The position numbers and the translations under genes are program-made. A model generated the notes under the pieces. The model was given only the letters and a program-made list of their open reading frames with translations, searched no databases and was not told the DNA's origin. Below, in pieces: positions 1 to 9,876 of a DNA stretch of 64,000 bases (position 1 is its first letter; each line of letters opens with the position of its first letter). The stretch is from CAVZAB01 sp963773155 (GTDB lineage Bacteria; Pseudomonadota; Alphaproteobacteria; Rhizobiales; Beijerinckiaceae): NCBI GenBank assembly GCA_963773155.1, contig CAVZAB010000006.1, positions 62,001-126,000 of the forward strand, given 5' to 3'.

Positions 1-1
1 T

Positions 2-478
2 CTGTTTCTCGATCTCGACGTGGTGGTGACCGGCGCGCTCGACCCGTTCTTCGACTACGAGCCCGGCAAGCTCTGCCTGATCCGCAATTGGACCCAGGCC
101 GGCGACGGGATCGGCAATTCGTCGGTTATGCGGTTTCGCGCCCATTCCGCCCCACATCTGTTCGAGGCCTTCGAACGCGACCCGATCGCAATGTCGTTTC
201 GCTGCGTCAACGAGCAAATGTACATCACCCGCGATTGCGGCCTGCCATTGGCTTTTTGGCCGGATCCTTGGTGCCCAAGCTTCAAGCACATGTTGCAGCC
301 CCGCTTTCCCGCCAATCTCTGGCGTCAGGCCGACTTGCCGGCCGAGGCGCGGATCGTCATCTTCACCGGCCATCCGCGACCGCACGAGGCCGCCACAGGC
401 GAATGGCCGGCGCCCTGGTACAAAAAGCACTACAAATCCATGCGGCCGGTTTCGTGGTTGGCCGAGCACTGGCGCTAG
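2..478 (+). CDS. Glycosyltransferase-like protein, 5' end outside the window
   Basis: The frame is open from base 2, before any convincing start codon, so the gene begins left of the window and only its last 158 codons are seen. The first visible residues read LFLDLDVVVTG, a hydrophobic strand followed by a D-x-D, which is how nucleotide-sugar glycosyltransferases present their metal-binding aspartates. Next come an aromatic-rich stretch and a tail with IVIFTGHPRPHEA and a WLAEHWR end. This resembles small alphaproteobacterial glycosyltransferase-fold proteins of unknown acceptor. The substrate cannot be inferred. The gene ends 31 bases before maeB on the same strand. The family call rests mainly on the DxD-like strand. 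Confidence 0.6.
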   Translation: MFLDLDVVVTGALDPFFDYEPGKLCLIRNWTQAGDGIGNSSVMRFRAHSAPHLFEAFERDPIAMSFRCVNEQMYITRDCGLPLAFWPDPWCPSFKHMLQPRFPANLWRQADLPAEARIVIFTGHPRPHEAATGEWPAPWYKKHYKSMRPVSWLAEHWR

Positions 479-509
479 CAAGGCCGCATGGCGGATCGGA
501 GAGGAAAGC

Positions 510-2807
510 ATGACCTCGCATATGTCGGACGACCTGCGAGCTGGGGCGCTCGTCTACCATCGGCTGCCCAAGCCCGGCAAACTCGAGATCCAGGCTACCA
601 AGCCGCTCGGCAACCAGCGTGATCTCGCGCTCGCCTATTCGCCGGGTGTGGCGGCCGCCTGCGAGGCAATCGTCGCCGATCCCGGCGCCGCCGGCGAATT
701 GACCGCCCGGCAAAACCTGGTCGCGGTGGTCAGCAATGGCACGGCCGTCCTCGGGCTTGGCAATATCGGCCCGCTCGCGGCCAAGCCGGTCATGGAAGGC
801 AAGGCGGTGCTGTTCAAGAAATTCGCCGGGATTGACGTCTTCGACATCGAGCTCGCGGAAAATGACGTCGCGAAATTGGTCGATATCATAGTTGCTCTTG
901 AGCCGAGCTTCGGTGGCATCAATCTTGAGGATATCAAGGCGCCGGAATGTTTCGAGGTGGAGCGTCAATGCCGGGCCCGGATGGCGATCCCGGTCTTCCA
1001 TGACGACCAGCACGGCACGGCCATCATTGTCGCGGCGGCCGTCCTCAACGGCCTCGAGTTTGCCGGCAAGCCGATCGACAAGGTCAAGCTCGTGGCATCG
1101 GGCGCGGGGGCGGCCGCGATTGCCTGCCTCGACCTTTTGGTTTCGCTTGGCGTGCGACGCGAGAACATTTTCGTCAGCGATCTCGCAGGAGTCGTCCACG
1201 ACGGGCGCGAGCGGCTAATGGACCCGTGGAAAGCCGTCTATGCCCAGCAGACCGACGCCCGCACGCTTGGCGATATCATCGGCGGCGCCGATGTTTTTCT
1301 CGGCCTCTCCGCCGGCAATGTCCTGACGCCCCGCATGGTGCAACGCATGGCGCCGGATCCGTTGATTATGGCGCTGGCCAATCCGACCCCGGAAATCATG
1401 CCCGAGGCGGCAATTGCGGTGCGGCCGGACGCGATGATCTGCACCGGCCGATCGGATTTTCCCAATCAGGTCAACAATGTTCTTTGCTTTCCCTACATTT
1501 TCCGCGGGGCGCTGGATGTCCGCGCGACGACGATCAACGAGGCCATGAAAATGGCGGCGGTCCGGGCCATCGCGCAGCTGGCGCGCGAGGCGCCGTCCGA
1601 CGTCGTTGCGCGCGCCTCCGACGGCGAGGTCCGCCGTTTCGGCAAGGATTCGCTCATTCCCTCGCCATTCGATCCGCGGCTGATTTTACGGATCGCCCCC
1701 GCCGTCGCGAGAGCAGCGATGGAGAGCGGGGTGGCAGGCAAGCCGATTGCCGATTTCGAGGCCTACGACGCGACTTTGTCGGGCTTTGTTTTCCGCTCCG
1801 GCTTCTTGATGAAACCCCTGTTCACTCAGGCAAAATCCAACCCCAAGCGGGTCATCTACGCGGATGGCGAGGACGAGCGGGTGCTGCGCGCCGCCCAGGT
1901 GGTCGTCGAGGAGGGGATTGCTCGTCCGCTGCTGATCGGCAGGCCCGCGGTGGTCGAGACGAGGCTACAGCGCTACGGCTTGTCGATCCGGCCGGGCCGC
2001 GAGTTCGAACTCGTCAACCCGCAGGATGATCCGCGCTACCGCGACTATGTCGCCAGCTATCTCGAGATCGCCGGGCGGCGCGGCATTACGCCGGAGACGG
2101 CACGAGTCCTGGTGCGAACCAATACGACGGTAATCGCCGCCCTCGCCGTGCGGCGTGGCGAGGCCGATGCGATGATCTGCGGCCTCGAAGGCCGCTTTCG
2201 CTCGCGCCTGCGCCACATCACCGACATCATCGGCCTTGCCGATGGCTCGGTCGATCTGGCGGCGATGAGCCTGATGATCACTTCGCGCGGCGCCTTCTTT
2301 ATCGCCGACACCCATGTTCTCGACGACCCCGATGCCGGGCAGATTGCTGATATGGCGATTTCATGCGCACGCCACGTCGGCCGCTTTGGCATGCGGCCGA
2401 AAATCGCCCTGGTTTCGCATTCGGATTTCGGTGAGGCCGATTCGCCCTCGGCCCGCAAGATGCGGGCGGCCTTGGCGCTGATCCGCGAGCGCGCGCCCAG
2501 TCTCGAGGTCGACGGTGAAATGCAGGCGGACAGCGCGCTATTGCCGCTAATTCGCGAACGGGTTCTGCCGCATTCGACCCTCAAGGGCGAGGCCAATGTG
2601 CTGATCATGCCCAATCTGGATGCCGCCAATATTGCCTTCCAGTTGACCAAGGTCGTTGCCGATGCGCTGCCGGTCGGACCAATTCTGCTCGGCGTCGCCC
2701 GGCCGGCCCATGTCCTGACCGCTTCGGTCACCGCAAGGGGCATTGTCAATATTACCGCGATTGCCGTTGCTGAGGCCCAGGCGAGGGCTCAAACGCCTGG
2801 ATCATAG
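510..2807 (+). CDS. maeB: NADP-dependent malic enzyme with C-terminal phosphotransacetylase-like domain
   Basis: Oxidative decarboxylation of malate to pyruvate with reduction of NADP, supplying NADPH and pyruvate from the TCA cycle; cytoplasmic. The protein is 765 residues, the usual size of the MaeB hybrid. Residues 1-160 are the malic N-terminal domain (LALAYSPGVAAACEAI). Residues 160-400 are the nucleotide-binding domain (VASGAGAAAIACLDLL). From about residue 435 the phosphate acetyltransferase-like domain begins (RVIYADGEDERVLRAA); in this family it is regulatory rather than a working Pta. ATG at 510 follows GAGAGGAAAGC; a second in-frame ATG lies at 525. The last 19 bases overlap the convergent sugar kinase gene. 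Confidence 0.96.
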   Translation: MTSHMSDDLRAGALVYHRLPKPGKLEIQATKPLGNQRDLALAYSPGVAAACEAIVADPGAAGELTARQNLVAVVSNGTAVLGLGNIGPLAAKPVMEGKAVLFKKFAGIDVFDIELAENDVAKLVDIIVALEPSFGGINLEDIKAPECFEVERQCRARMAIPVFHDDQHGTAIIVAAAVLNGLEFAGKPIDKVKLVASGAGAAAIACLDLLVSLGVRRENIFVSDLAGVVHDGRERLMDPWKAVYAQQTDARTLGDIIGGADVFLGLSAGNVLTPRMVQRMAPDPLIMALANPTPEIMPEAAIAVRPDAMICTGRSDFPNQVNNVLCFPYIFRGALDVRATTINEAMKMAAVRAIAQLAREAPSDVVARASDGEVRRFGKDSLIPSPFDPRLILRIAPAVARAAMESGVAGKPIADFEAYDATLSGFVFRSGFLMKPLFTQAKSNPKRVIYADGEDERVLRAAQVVVEEGIARPLLIGRPAVVETRLQRYGLSIRPGREFELVNPQDDPRYRDYVASYLEIAGRRGITPETARVLVRTNTTVIAALAVRRGEADAMICGLEGRFRSRLRHITDIIGLADGSVDLAAMSLMITSRGAFFIADTHVLDDPDAGQIADMAISCARHVGRFGMRPKIALVSHSDFGEADSPSARKMRAALALIRERAPSLEVDGEMQADSALLPLIRERVLPHSTLKGEANVLIMPNLDAANIAFQLTKVVADALPVGPILLGVARPAHVLTASVTARGIVNITAIAVAEAQARAQTPGS

Positions 2808-3682
2808 ACGCGGAGCAGGGCGGCAATATTGCCTTTGCTTGGCAGCCCGGCCTCGTTGCCGAGATGCTGAATCTTGTAGGCGGATGCGGCCCGAGCGAAG
2901 CGGAAATGGTCGCACCAGGCCGCCTGCGGCCGCTCCAAATAGGCGGCGATATAAGCGCCGTGAAAGACGTCGCCCGCCCCCGATGTGTCGATGATTCGGC
3001 TAGTTTCGATCGGCAGGGCTGGCAGCCGGTCAACGCGCCCGGATTCGTCATACCAGAGCATGCCGCGTTCGCCCTCCGTCACGCCACCGATGCGGCAGCC
3101 GCGGGACTTCAGATAGCCGAGCATCTCGGGCGGGCTGAGCCGCATTTGCTCGCACAAGCGCTCAGCAACAATCGCCACATCAATGTGGCGTAGCAATTCG
3201 TCGGTGTTCGATCGCATGCCGCCGCCGTCGAGCGAAGTAAGAATATTATGGGCCCGGCAATATTGCGCGTAATAGATCGCCGCATCCGCCTGGTGGCCGT
3301 CCAGATGCAGCGCCCGGCAACCGCTCATGTTGAGAATCGGGAAGGGGTGCAGGTAGGAATCATCGCGGGCGCGCAGAATGGCGCGCTTGCCATTGCTTGG
3401 CATGATGAAGGACAGCGAGGAACGCTTGACTTTGCGGCCGTGGACCGGGATCTGGTATTTCGCCGCCATGTCAAGAAACATCCGCCCAAGCCAATCGTCG
3501 GCAAGCGAGGTCAACAGGTCGGGTACCGGGCCTAGTCGGGCGCAGGCAAAAGCCGCCGTCACCGCATTGCCGCCAAACGAGACGGCATAATCGCCGGCCA
3601 CCGCCTTGTCGTCATTGATGGGGATGCGTTCGGCCAAAAGCGTCACATCGATATAGGTCTGGCCGATGAAAAGCGCATCCAT
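2789..3682 (-). CDS. PfkB-family (ribokinase-like) sugar kinase
   Basis: ATP-dependent phosphorylation of a sugar or nucleoside; substrate unknown. At 297 residues it has normal length for the PfkB/ribokinase fold. The N-terminal signature FGGNAVTAAFACARLG binds substrate, and the C-terminal signature DTSGAGDVFHGAY carries the anion hole and catalytic aspartate. The start is the ATG at 3682; no strong Shine-Dalgarno sequence is visible. It lies 36 bases downstream of erpA on the same strand, so the two are probably co-transcribed, although the functions have no obvious link. Its 3' end runs 19 bases into the end of maeB on the other strand. It could be a ribokinase, fructokinase or adenosine-kinase type; the sequence does not decide. 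Confidence 0.88.
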   Translation of the reverse strand: MDALFIGQTYIDVTLLAERIPINDDKAVAGDYAVSFGGNAVTAAFACARLGPVPDLLTSLADDWLGRMFLDMAAKYQIPVHGRKVKRSSLSFIMPSNGKRAILRARDDSYLHPFPILNMSGCRALHLDGHQADAAIYYAQYCRAHNILTSLDGGGMRSNTDELLRHIDVAIVAERLCEQMRLSPPEMLGYLKSRGCRIGGVTEGERGMLWYDESGRVDRLPALPIETSRIIDTSGAGDVFHGAYIAAYLERPQAAWCDHFRFARAASAYKIQHLGNEAGLPSKGNIAALLRVYDPGV

Positions 3683-3718
3683 GCGAAAACCGCTGCCCCG
3701 TATCGATGCGCCGAACCG

Positions 3719-4063
3719 CTAAAGCGAAAAGCTGGTCCCGCAACCGCACGAAGCTGTCGCGTTGGGATTGTGGATCTTGAACGATTGACCGATCAAATCG
3801 TCGACAAAGTCGATCTCTGAGCCTTTCAAATATTCGAGCGAGACCGCATCGATCAACACCCCGGCGTCGTCGGCCTTCAGGAAAAGATCGTCAGATTCGC
3901 GGGTCGTGGTGATCTCGAACTGGTACTGAAAGCCGGAGCAGCCACCACCGTTGACGGCAATCCGCAGCATCGCGCCTTCCGGCTCCTTAGCCAGGATCGC
4001 GGCGAGCCGGCGCACCGCACGCGGACTGATTGTCACGGGAAGATCAGCTGCAATCTCGCTCAT
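3719..4063 (-). CDS. erpA: A-type iron-sulfur cluster carrier, HesB/IscA/ErpA family
   Basis: Carries Fe-S clusters from the assembly scaffold to apo-proteins. The 114-residue product has the three family cysteines, one in GGGCSGFQYQFEI and two in the terminal SCGCGTSFSL. I place the start at ATG 4063 (MSEIAADLP) because GAGGTGG lies just upstream; the frame stays open to an ATG at 4087 with no ribosome site. The gene is divergent from dgt, an arrangement commonly seen for erpA in alphaproteobacteria, which favours ErpA over IscA or SufA. The shared intergenic segment holds an inverted repeat (4170-4185). Confidence 0.92.
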   Translation of the reverse strand: MSEIAADLPVTISPRAVRRLAAILAKEPEGAMLRIAVNGGGCSGFQYQFEITTTRESDDLFLKADDAGVLIDAVSLEYLKGSEIDFVDDLIGQSFKIHNPNATASCGCGTSFSL

Positions 4064-4169
4064 TACCACCTCGTTGCGGCTTGCCATCGATCGGGAAAAA
4101 CTGGTCCTCGCCCGCCCCCTAGTGGGCTACGCCAACAATTCACGCCGGCTGGGCCACGTTTTCGCCTAG

Positions 4170-4185
4170 TATGTCATGTTACATA
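4170..4185. promoter_or_regulatory. Short inverted repeat in the erpA-dgt divergent promoter region
   Basis: TATGT and ACATA arms flank a six-base centre (TATGTCATGTTACATA). It sits 23 bases before the dgt start and about 107 bases before the erpA start. The surrounding segment is AT-rich compared with the genes. A dyad of this size is typical of a small dimeric repressor, possibly one responding to iron or cluster status, but it matches no alphaproteobacterial operator I can name with confidence. Confidence 0.3.
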
Positions 4186-4207
4186 GTCTGCGAGCCCGAA
4201 CCAATCA

Positions 4208-5414
4208 ATGCCATCCTTTTCCGGGAGCCCCCTGGCGCGCTTTGCCGCCGATGCCCAAAAATCGCGCGGCCGGTTGTTCAGCGAGCCTGCCTCGCCGACC
4301 CGCACGCCTTTTCAGCGCGATCGTGATCGTATCATCCATTCGACCGCGTTCCGTCGCCTAGCGCACAAGACACAAGTCTTCATCGCCCAGGAATGCGATC
4401 ATTTTCGGACCCGCCTTACCCATACGATCGAAGTTGCCCAAATCGCCCGATCCTTGGCCCGATCGCTACGGCTCGATGACGATCTGGCCGAGGCGATCGC
4501 GCTTGCCCACGATCTCGGTCACACGCCCTTTGGCCATATTGGCGAAGATGCTCTCGACGCCTGCCTCGAAGGTTTCGGCGGCTTCGACCACAATGCACAT
4601 GCTCTGCGGGTGGTTACCAGTCTGGAGCGCCGCTACGCGTCCTTTGACGGGCTGAACCTGACTTGGGAGACCCTCGAGGGCCTGGTCAAACACAATGGCC
4701 CGCTCGTCGATGCCAATCGGGCGCCAAGTGGCGCCTATGCCGGGCGGGCCATCCCGCAGGGTATTCTCGATTATGACCAGCGCCACCGGCTCGATCTTGC
4801 CTCGCAGGCCAGCGCCGAGGGGCAGGCGGCGGCAATTGCCGACGACATTGCCTACAATGGCCATGACATCGACGACGGCTTGCGGGCCGGCTTGTTCGAC
4901 GTCGAAGCCTTGACGGCAGTACCATATCTTGCCGAACTGACCGCCGAAATTGCCGAACAGCACCCTGGTCTGCACCGGCTCGAGAATCATTCACGAATTG
5001 GTGCGCCGGCTGATCACCCATTTCGTCGAGGACGTACTGAGCGAGAGCCGCAAGCGGCTGGCGGCGGCCGACCCGAAGAATGTCGACGCTGTCCGCCGCC
5101 AGGCCCAGCCGATGATCGCCTTTTCAGCGCCGATGGCCGAGACCGAAGCGCAGATCAAAGCGTTTCTGCGTGGCCACATGTATCGACATCCGAAAGTGGT
5201 TGAAGAACGGCGGGCCGCCGACAAGGTGGTGCGCGATCTTTTCGCCTTGTACCTATCGGCGCCACGGCTGATGTCCGGCGAATGGGCCGAAGCGGCGGTG
5301 CTAAAGTCAGGGAGGTCCCAGCTGGTCGTGCGTGACTATATTGCCGGAATGACCGACCGGTTCGCCCTGGCCGAACATCGACGGTACTTTGACGCAAAGG
5401 CTGATTTGCGCTAG
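4208..5414 (+). CDS. dgt: Deoxyguanosinetriphosphate triphosphohydrolase-like HD protein, frame broken near 4980
   Basis: Hydrolyses dNTPs to deoxynucleoside plus triphosphate, controlling nucleotide pools. The first part (ATG 4208) carries the N-terminal RDRDRIIHSTAFRRLAHKTQ motif and the HD-domain metal ligands (RLTHTIEVAQIARS and LAHDLGHTPFGH). After ...EQHPGLHR the conserved helix continues as RIIHELVRRLITHF one base forward, and runs to the stop at 5414 without loss of similarity. One extra base between about 4975 and 4990 explains the break; an intact GAATC lies at 4984-4988. Without the shift the protein would be about 401 residues, the normal size. Both halves look under selection, so a consensus error is likelier than a pseudogene. 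argS follows after 23 bases. Confidence 0.87.
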
Positions 5415-5437
5415 GGGCGGGCGAGCAAAGGCTAGAA

Positions 5438-7210
5438 ATGAACATTTTCAACGAGTTCCATGACAAAATAGGGGCCATTCTTGCGGCGATCGCGGCCGAG
5501 GGCCGCCTGCCCGGCGCCGATCTCGGGCGATTCGTCGTCGAGCCACCTCGCGACCCCCAACATGGCGATCTCGCCTGCAATGCGGCGATGCTCTATGCCA
5601 AGGCGGCCAGCGAATACTACGCCGATCCGCGTCAGCTCGCCGTCGAGATCGCTTTTGGCCTTGCCGCTGATCCGGACGTCGAGACGGCTGAAGTCGCCGG
5701 TCCGGGTTTCATCAATATAAGGCTGCGGCCGCACGTCTTGCACCGGGTCCTAGCGGCAGCGCTCCGGGCCGGGGCGCATTATGGCAAAATCGCCCGGCGG
5801 GCGGGCGAAGCGCCGGTCAACGTCGAATATGTGTCGGCCAATCCGACCGGCCCGATGCATGTCGGGCATGGGCGCGGCGCCGTCTTCGGCGATGGTCTCA
5901 GCAATCTCTTGGAAGCGGCCGGTTATTGCGTGACCCGCGAATATTACCTCAATGATGCCGGTGCCCAGGTCGACGATCTTGCCCGTTCGGCCTATCTGCG
6001 CTACCGCGAAGCGCTCGGCCACTCGATCGCAATTCCCGATGGCCTCTATCCCGGGGCTTATCTCGTACCGGTCGGTGCGGCGCTCGCGGCCAGCCACGGC
6101 AATACCCTGCTTGGATTGCCCGAGGCCGAATATTTGCCGATCGTACGGACCGCCGCCATTGACGCGATGCTGGCCCTCATCCGCGCCGATCTCGCCCGGC
6201 TCGGCATCGTCCACGGGGTGTTCTTCTCTGAAAGATCGCTGCTCGCGCCAGGCGAGGGTGGCAATGCCGTCGAGGCGACGCTTGCCGTCTTGCGGCAGGC
6301 GGGCTTTGTTTATGACGGCCGCTTGCCACCGCCCAAGGGCCAAGTGGACGGCGATTGGGAAGACCGCGAACAGGTTCTGTTTCGGTCGACGGCCTTCGGC
6401 GATGATCTCGACCGGCCACTCGTCAAATCCGACGGCAGCTACACCTATTTTGCCTCCGACATCGCCTATCACAAGTCGAAAATCGATCGCGGGTTTAAGG
6501 TCCTGATCGATGTCTGGGGGGCCGATCACGGCGGCTATGTCAAACGCATGCGCGCCGCGGTGGCGGCGCTATCGAGCGGCAAAGCCGAACTTGATGTCAA
6601 ATTGTGCCAGCTCGTTCGCCTGATGCGCCACGGCGAGCCAATCAAGATGTCGAAGCGGACCGGCGATTTCGTCACGTTGGCCGAAGTCGTCGACGAAGTT
6701 GGCCGCGACGCGGTGCGCTTCATGATGCTGTTTCGCAAGAATGATGCGCCGCTGGCCTTTGATCTCGCCAAGGTGATCGAGCAATCCAAGGACAACCCGG
6801 TCTTCTATGTCCAATATGCCCATGCCCGCGGCCGTTCGGTGCTACGCCAGGCCGGTCTTACCTTTCCGGGGCTCGAGCTCAGCGCCGAATCACTGGCGGC
6901 AACCGACCTGGCCCGGCTTGATGATCCCGGCGAATTGGCGCTGATCGGCGCCATCGCGCAATACCCGCGGCTGGTCGAGCAGGCGGCCGCCCAGCACGAG
7001 CCGCATCGGATCGCTTTTTACCTGCATGACCTCGCCAGCGCCTTCCATTCGCATTGGAATCGCGGCAAAGATCAGCCGCAATTACGCTTTGTTAATGAAA
7101 ACGATCGAAATTTGACCCACGCTAGGCTGGCGTTGGTTTTTTCGTTAACTTCGGTATTGGCTTCGGGTTTAGCTATACTCGGCGTCAATGCTCCCGACGA
7201 GATGCGGTAA
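5438..7210 (+). CDS. argS: Arginyl-tRNA synthetase
   Basis: Class I aminoacyl-tRNA synthetase that charges tRNA-Arg. The 590 residues fit the family. An N-terminal Add-1 domain (residues 1-110) precedes the Rossmann catalytic domain. The HIGH motif appears as PTGPMHVGHGRGA and the KMSKS motif as IKMSKRTGDFVTL. The C-terminal part is the helical anticodon-binding DALR domain (YVQYAHARGRSVLRQAG), and the end is hydrophobic. ATG 5438 follows GGCTAGAAATGA with a weak ribosome site. It sits between dgt and the SPOR-domain gene; this dgt-argS-SPOR-nagZ-scpAB order is a conserved alphaproteobacterial block. Confidence 0.97.
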   Translation: MNIFNEFHDKIGAILAAIAAEGRLPGADLGRFVVEPPRDPQHGDLACNAAMLYAKAASEYYADPRQLAVEIAFGLAADPDVETAEVAGPGFINIRLRPHVLHRVLAAALRAGAHYGKIARRAGEAPVNVEYVSANPTGPMHVGHGRGAVFGDGLSNLLEAAGYCVTREYYLNDAGAQVDDLARSAYLRYREALGHSIAIPDGLYPGAYLVPVGAALAASHGNTLLGLPEAEYLPIVRTAAIDAMLALIRADLARLGIVHGVFFSERSLLAPGEGGNAVEATLAVLRQAGFVYDGRLPPPKGQVDGDWEDREQVLFRSTAFGDDLDRPLVKSDGSYTYFASDIAYHKSKIDRGFKVLIDVWGADHGGYVKRMRAAVAALSSGKAELDVKLCQLVRLMRHGEPIKMSKRTGDFVTLAEVVDEVGRDAVRFMMLFRKNDAPLAFDLAKVIEQSKDNPVFYVQYAHARGRSVLRQAGLTFPGLELSAESLAATDLARLDDPGELALIGAIAQYPRLVEQAAAQHEPHRIAFYLHDLASAFHSHWNRGKDQPQLRFVNENDRNLTHARLALVFSLTSVLASGLAILGVNAPDEMR

Positions 7211-7278
7211 TTGCCGGTTTCGTCTATGGAGGCTTCGAGGACCAAGCCCGGGGTCCAGGACGCGACGCGAGGTTGAAC

Positions 7279-8799
7279 ATGAATGAACCTGCCATGAGGC
7301 CACGTCAGGCCATTGACTTGGATGAGTTCGAACGGCGTCTGCGCACGGTTGCCCCGGTCCAAAAGCCGGAAGACCCCTTGGCCGAGCTGGCGCGTTTGGT
7401 TGGCCAGGACGATCCGTTCCGGATGCCGTTTTCGGAGGCTTCGCGGACGCGTCAGGAGCGCCGCCAGGAGCCCCGCCTTGAATTGCCGCCCGAGCACCGC
7501 CGCGAGGAGCGGCCGGCGGCGACCCGACAGGAACCCGTGTTGCGCCAATCGCCAATCGCCCCACCGCCCGAACCGGCCAGCTGGGAGACACCGCATTTGC
7601 GCCCGGGGACTGCCGCTTTTGCCGATCTGCGCCGGTCGGTCGCTGCCGAAACTGCCGCGCCGCCGAGCGATCTTGACGAGCCATGGGGCAGCTCAGATTT
7701 CACCGCGTCGCGCAGAGAGGCGGTCACCGAGAGTATCGTACCGCCGCAATCGGCTGCGATCGATGGCGCCGAGGACGATCCTTGGCTCACCGACGACGTG
7801 GTCTTGCCGCCGCCACCGCCGGCCGCCGCACCCAAAGCCTCGCGGCGCGGCCTTTATGCTGGCGCTGGCATCGGCGCGGTTGCGCTGCTGACACTCGGTA
7901 TTCTATACGCTTTCAAGGGCAATATATTGACCGCATCTGGAGAGCCGCCGACCATTCGCGCGATGAATGGACCAAGCAAGGTGCCGCCGCCCGATGCGGG
8001 TGCCCCGGAAGTTGCCGATGCCGATACCACCGTTCTCGATCATAACGCCACCCCCGACAAACGCCAGTCGACCCGGATGGTCACCCACGAGGAACAGCCG
8101 GTCGATCTCAGCCACGCCCAGGGCGCGGGCGATGACACCAAATCCGGCCCGGTTATGGAGCCCAAGCGAGTTAAGACCATGGTGGTCCGAGCCGATGGGA
8201 CAATTGTCGGCAATGAGCCCGCCCCGGCCGCCGCACCAGCGGCGCCGGCTGCTCTGGCCGCCGCACCGGCGCCACCAGCCGCCGCAGCCGCTGGGCCTTT
8301 GACAATCTTCCCACCATTGTCGCCGTCCAATGAACCAGCCGAACCGGCGCCACAGGTCAAGGCTGCCACGCCTAAGGCGACGGCGCGGGTTGCAACAACG
8401 CCGAAGGCGGGTACCGCAGCCATCGCCACGGCGGCGCCGGCCGCGCCGGCGGCTGTAACCAAGCCAAGACCGCCACGGCCCGCTGCCGCGGCAAAGCCCG
8501 CCCTTGAGGCGGCGACCGATGCGGCGCCCGATCCAACCCCGACCGGAGCGACCGGCGGCGGGTTTGCCGTTCAGCTCGCGGCGCCGGCGAGCGAGCAGGA
8601 GGCCCACGACGTCGCAGCCCGGCTACAGAAGAAATTCGCCGCCCAGCTCGACGGGATGAAGCCGAGCATAAAGCAGGCCGACGCCGGCGGCAGGCAGGTC
8701 TATCGCGTGCGAGTCGGCAATCTGTCGCGCGAGGACGCTGCCGCGCTGTGCGACAAGCTGAAGGCGGGCGGCGGCGCCTGCTTCATTGCCAAGAACTAG
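7279..8799 (+). CDS. SPOR-domain membrane protein, probably divisome-associated
   Basis: A 506-residue inner-membrane protein with a long acidic and proline-rich cytoplasmic part (residues 1-185), one transmembrane helix (about 190-212, GLYAGAGIGAVALLTLG), a low-complexity Ala/Pro periplasmic linker (about 213-420) and a C-terminal SPOR domain (from about 425, GGFAVQLAAPASEQEA to the end). SPOR domains bind septal peptidoglycan stripped of stem peptides, which targets proteins such as FtsN and DedD to the division site. The start is ATG 7279 with GAGG seven bases upstream; a TTG two codons earlier is possible. It is followed by nagZ, a peptidoglycan-recycling gene, in keeping with a cell-wall role. 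Confidence 0.88.
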   Translation: MNEPAMRPRQAIDLDEFERRLRTVAPVQKPEDPLAELARLVGQDDPFRMPFSEASRTRQERRQEPRLELPPEHRREERPAATRQEPVLRQSPIAPPPEPASWETPHLRPGTAAFADLRRSVAAETAAPPSDLDEPWGSSDFTASRREAVTESIVPPQSAAIDGAEDDPWLTDDVVLPPPPPAAAPKASRRGLYAGAGIGAVALLTLGILYAFKGNILTASGEPPTIRAMNGPSKVPPPDAGAPEVADADTTVLDHNATPDKRQSTRMVTHEEQPVDLSHAQGAGDDTKSGPVMEPKRVKTMVVRADGTIVGNEPAPAAAPAAPAALAAAPAPPAAAAAGPLTIFPPLSPSNEPAEPAPQVKAATPKATARVATTPKAGTAAIATAAPAAPAAVTKPRPPRPAAAAKPALEAATDAAPDPTPTGATGGGFAVQLAAPASEQEAHDVAARLQKKFAAQLDGMKPSIKQADAGGRQVYRVRVGNLSREDAAALCDKLKAGGGACFIAKN

Positions 8800-8807
8800 G
8801 CCGGTCG

Positions 8808-9821
8808 ATGATCGGGGCCTTTGTCGGCAGCTGTTCCGGCTTGGCGCTGAGCGCCGATGAGGCCGCGTTCATCCGTAACAGCCAGCCCTGGGGCCTGATC
8901 CTGTTCAAGCGCAACGTCGACGCGCCGGAGCAGGTTTTGCGGCTTACCGAGAGCTTTCGCGACCTGGTTGGGCGCGCCGACGCTCCGGTGTTCGTCGATC
9001 AGGAGGGCGGTCGCGTGCAGCGGCTGGGTCCGCCGCATTGGCCGGCCTATCCGGCCGCCGCGGTGTTCGACCGGCTGGCAGGCGATCCGGCGGCCAAGGC
9101 GAGCCTGATCCGTCTCGCCACCCGGCTGATTGCCGCCGATCTTGCGGCGGTCGGTATCAGTGTCAATTGTCTGCCGGTCCTCGACTTGCCGGTAGCCGGT
9201 GCCCACCGCGTCATTGGCGAGCGCGCCTATGCCGGCGATCCCACGGCCGTTGGCCTGTTCGGACGCAGTGCCGCCGAAGGCCTGCTGGCCGGCGCCGTTC
9301 TGCCGGTCATCAAGCATGCGCCGGGGCACGGACGTGCGAGTGTCGACAGCCATATTGAGCTGCCCAAAGTTGATTGCGGCCGCCAACACCTCGAAACGAC
9401 GGATTTCGTTCCGTTTCGCATGCTGCGCGACATGCCAATCGCGATGACCGCGCATGTCGTCTACACGGCCATCGATGCTCAGGCCCCGGCAACCACGTCG
9501 AAGATCGTGGTCGAGGATGTCATCCGCGGGCATATCGGCTTCGAGGGACTGTTGATCAGCGACGACTTGTCGATGCAGGCCCTGGCCGGCGGGTTGAGGG
9601 AGCGGGCTGTAGCCGCCTTTGCCGCCGGCCTCGATGTCGTTTTGCATTGCAACGGACGGATGAGCGAAGCCGAAGCGGTAGCGTCGGCCGCGCCCGAACT
9701 TGCCGGGGTGGCGCAGATGCGGGCCCAGGCCGCTCTCGCGCGGATCGCCCGGCCGGCCGAACCGATCGATCTTGTGGAAGGTCGGGCGAAACTCGCCACC
9801 GCGCTTGCTCTTGCCGCCTAG
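8808..9821 (+). CDS. nagZ: Beta-N-acetylhexosaminidase, peptidoglycan recycling
   Basis: Family 3 glycoside hydrolase that removes GlcNAc from imported anhydromuropeptides in the cytoplasm. The 337 residues match the single-domain bacterial NagZ. Diagnostic segments are FVDQEGGRVQRL, the catalytic His/Asp loop KHAPGHGRASVDSHIELP and the nucleophile region LLISDDLSMQALAGG. No signal peptide is seen, as expected for the cytoplasmic enzyme. ATG 8808 begins eight bases after the SPOR gene stop; the frame is open further upstream but that part overlaps the SPOR gene and has no family similarity. scpA follows after 55 bases. Confidence 0.95.
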   Translation: MIGAFVGSCSGLALSADEAAFIRNSQPWGLILFKRNVDAPEQVLRLTESFRDLVGRADAPVFVDQEGGRVQRLGPPHWPAYPAAAVFDRLAGDPAAKASLIRLATRLIAADLAAVGISVNCLPVLDLPVAGAHRVIGERAYAGDPTAVGLFGRSAAEGLLAGAVLPVIKHAPGHGRASVDSHIELPKVDCGRQHLETTDFVPFRMLRDMPIAMTAHVVYTAIDAQAPATTSKIVVEDVIRGHIGFEGLLISDDLSMQALAGGLRERAVAAFAAGLDVVLHCNGRMSEAEAVASAAPELAGVAQMRAQAALARIARPAEPIDLVEGRAKLATALALAA

Positions 9822-9876
9822 TCGGATCAATCTGCGGCCGCTTCGGCAAGGGATCGTTGCGAATCAGGGGAGCGCC

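Noticed and set aside
4208..5414. dgt as a pseudogene
   Set aside because: Both halves remain fully conserved around a single-base break, and the neighbouring operon is intact.
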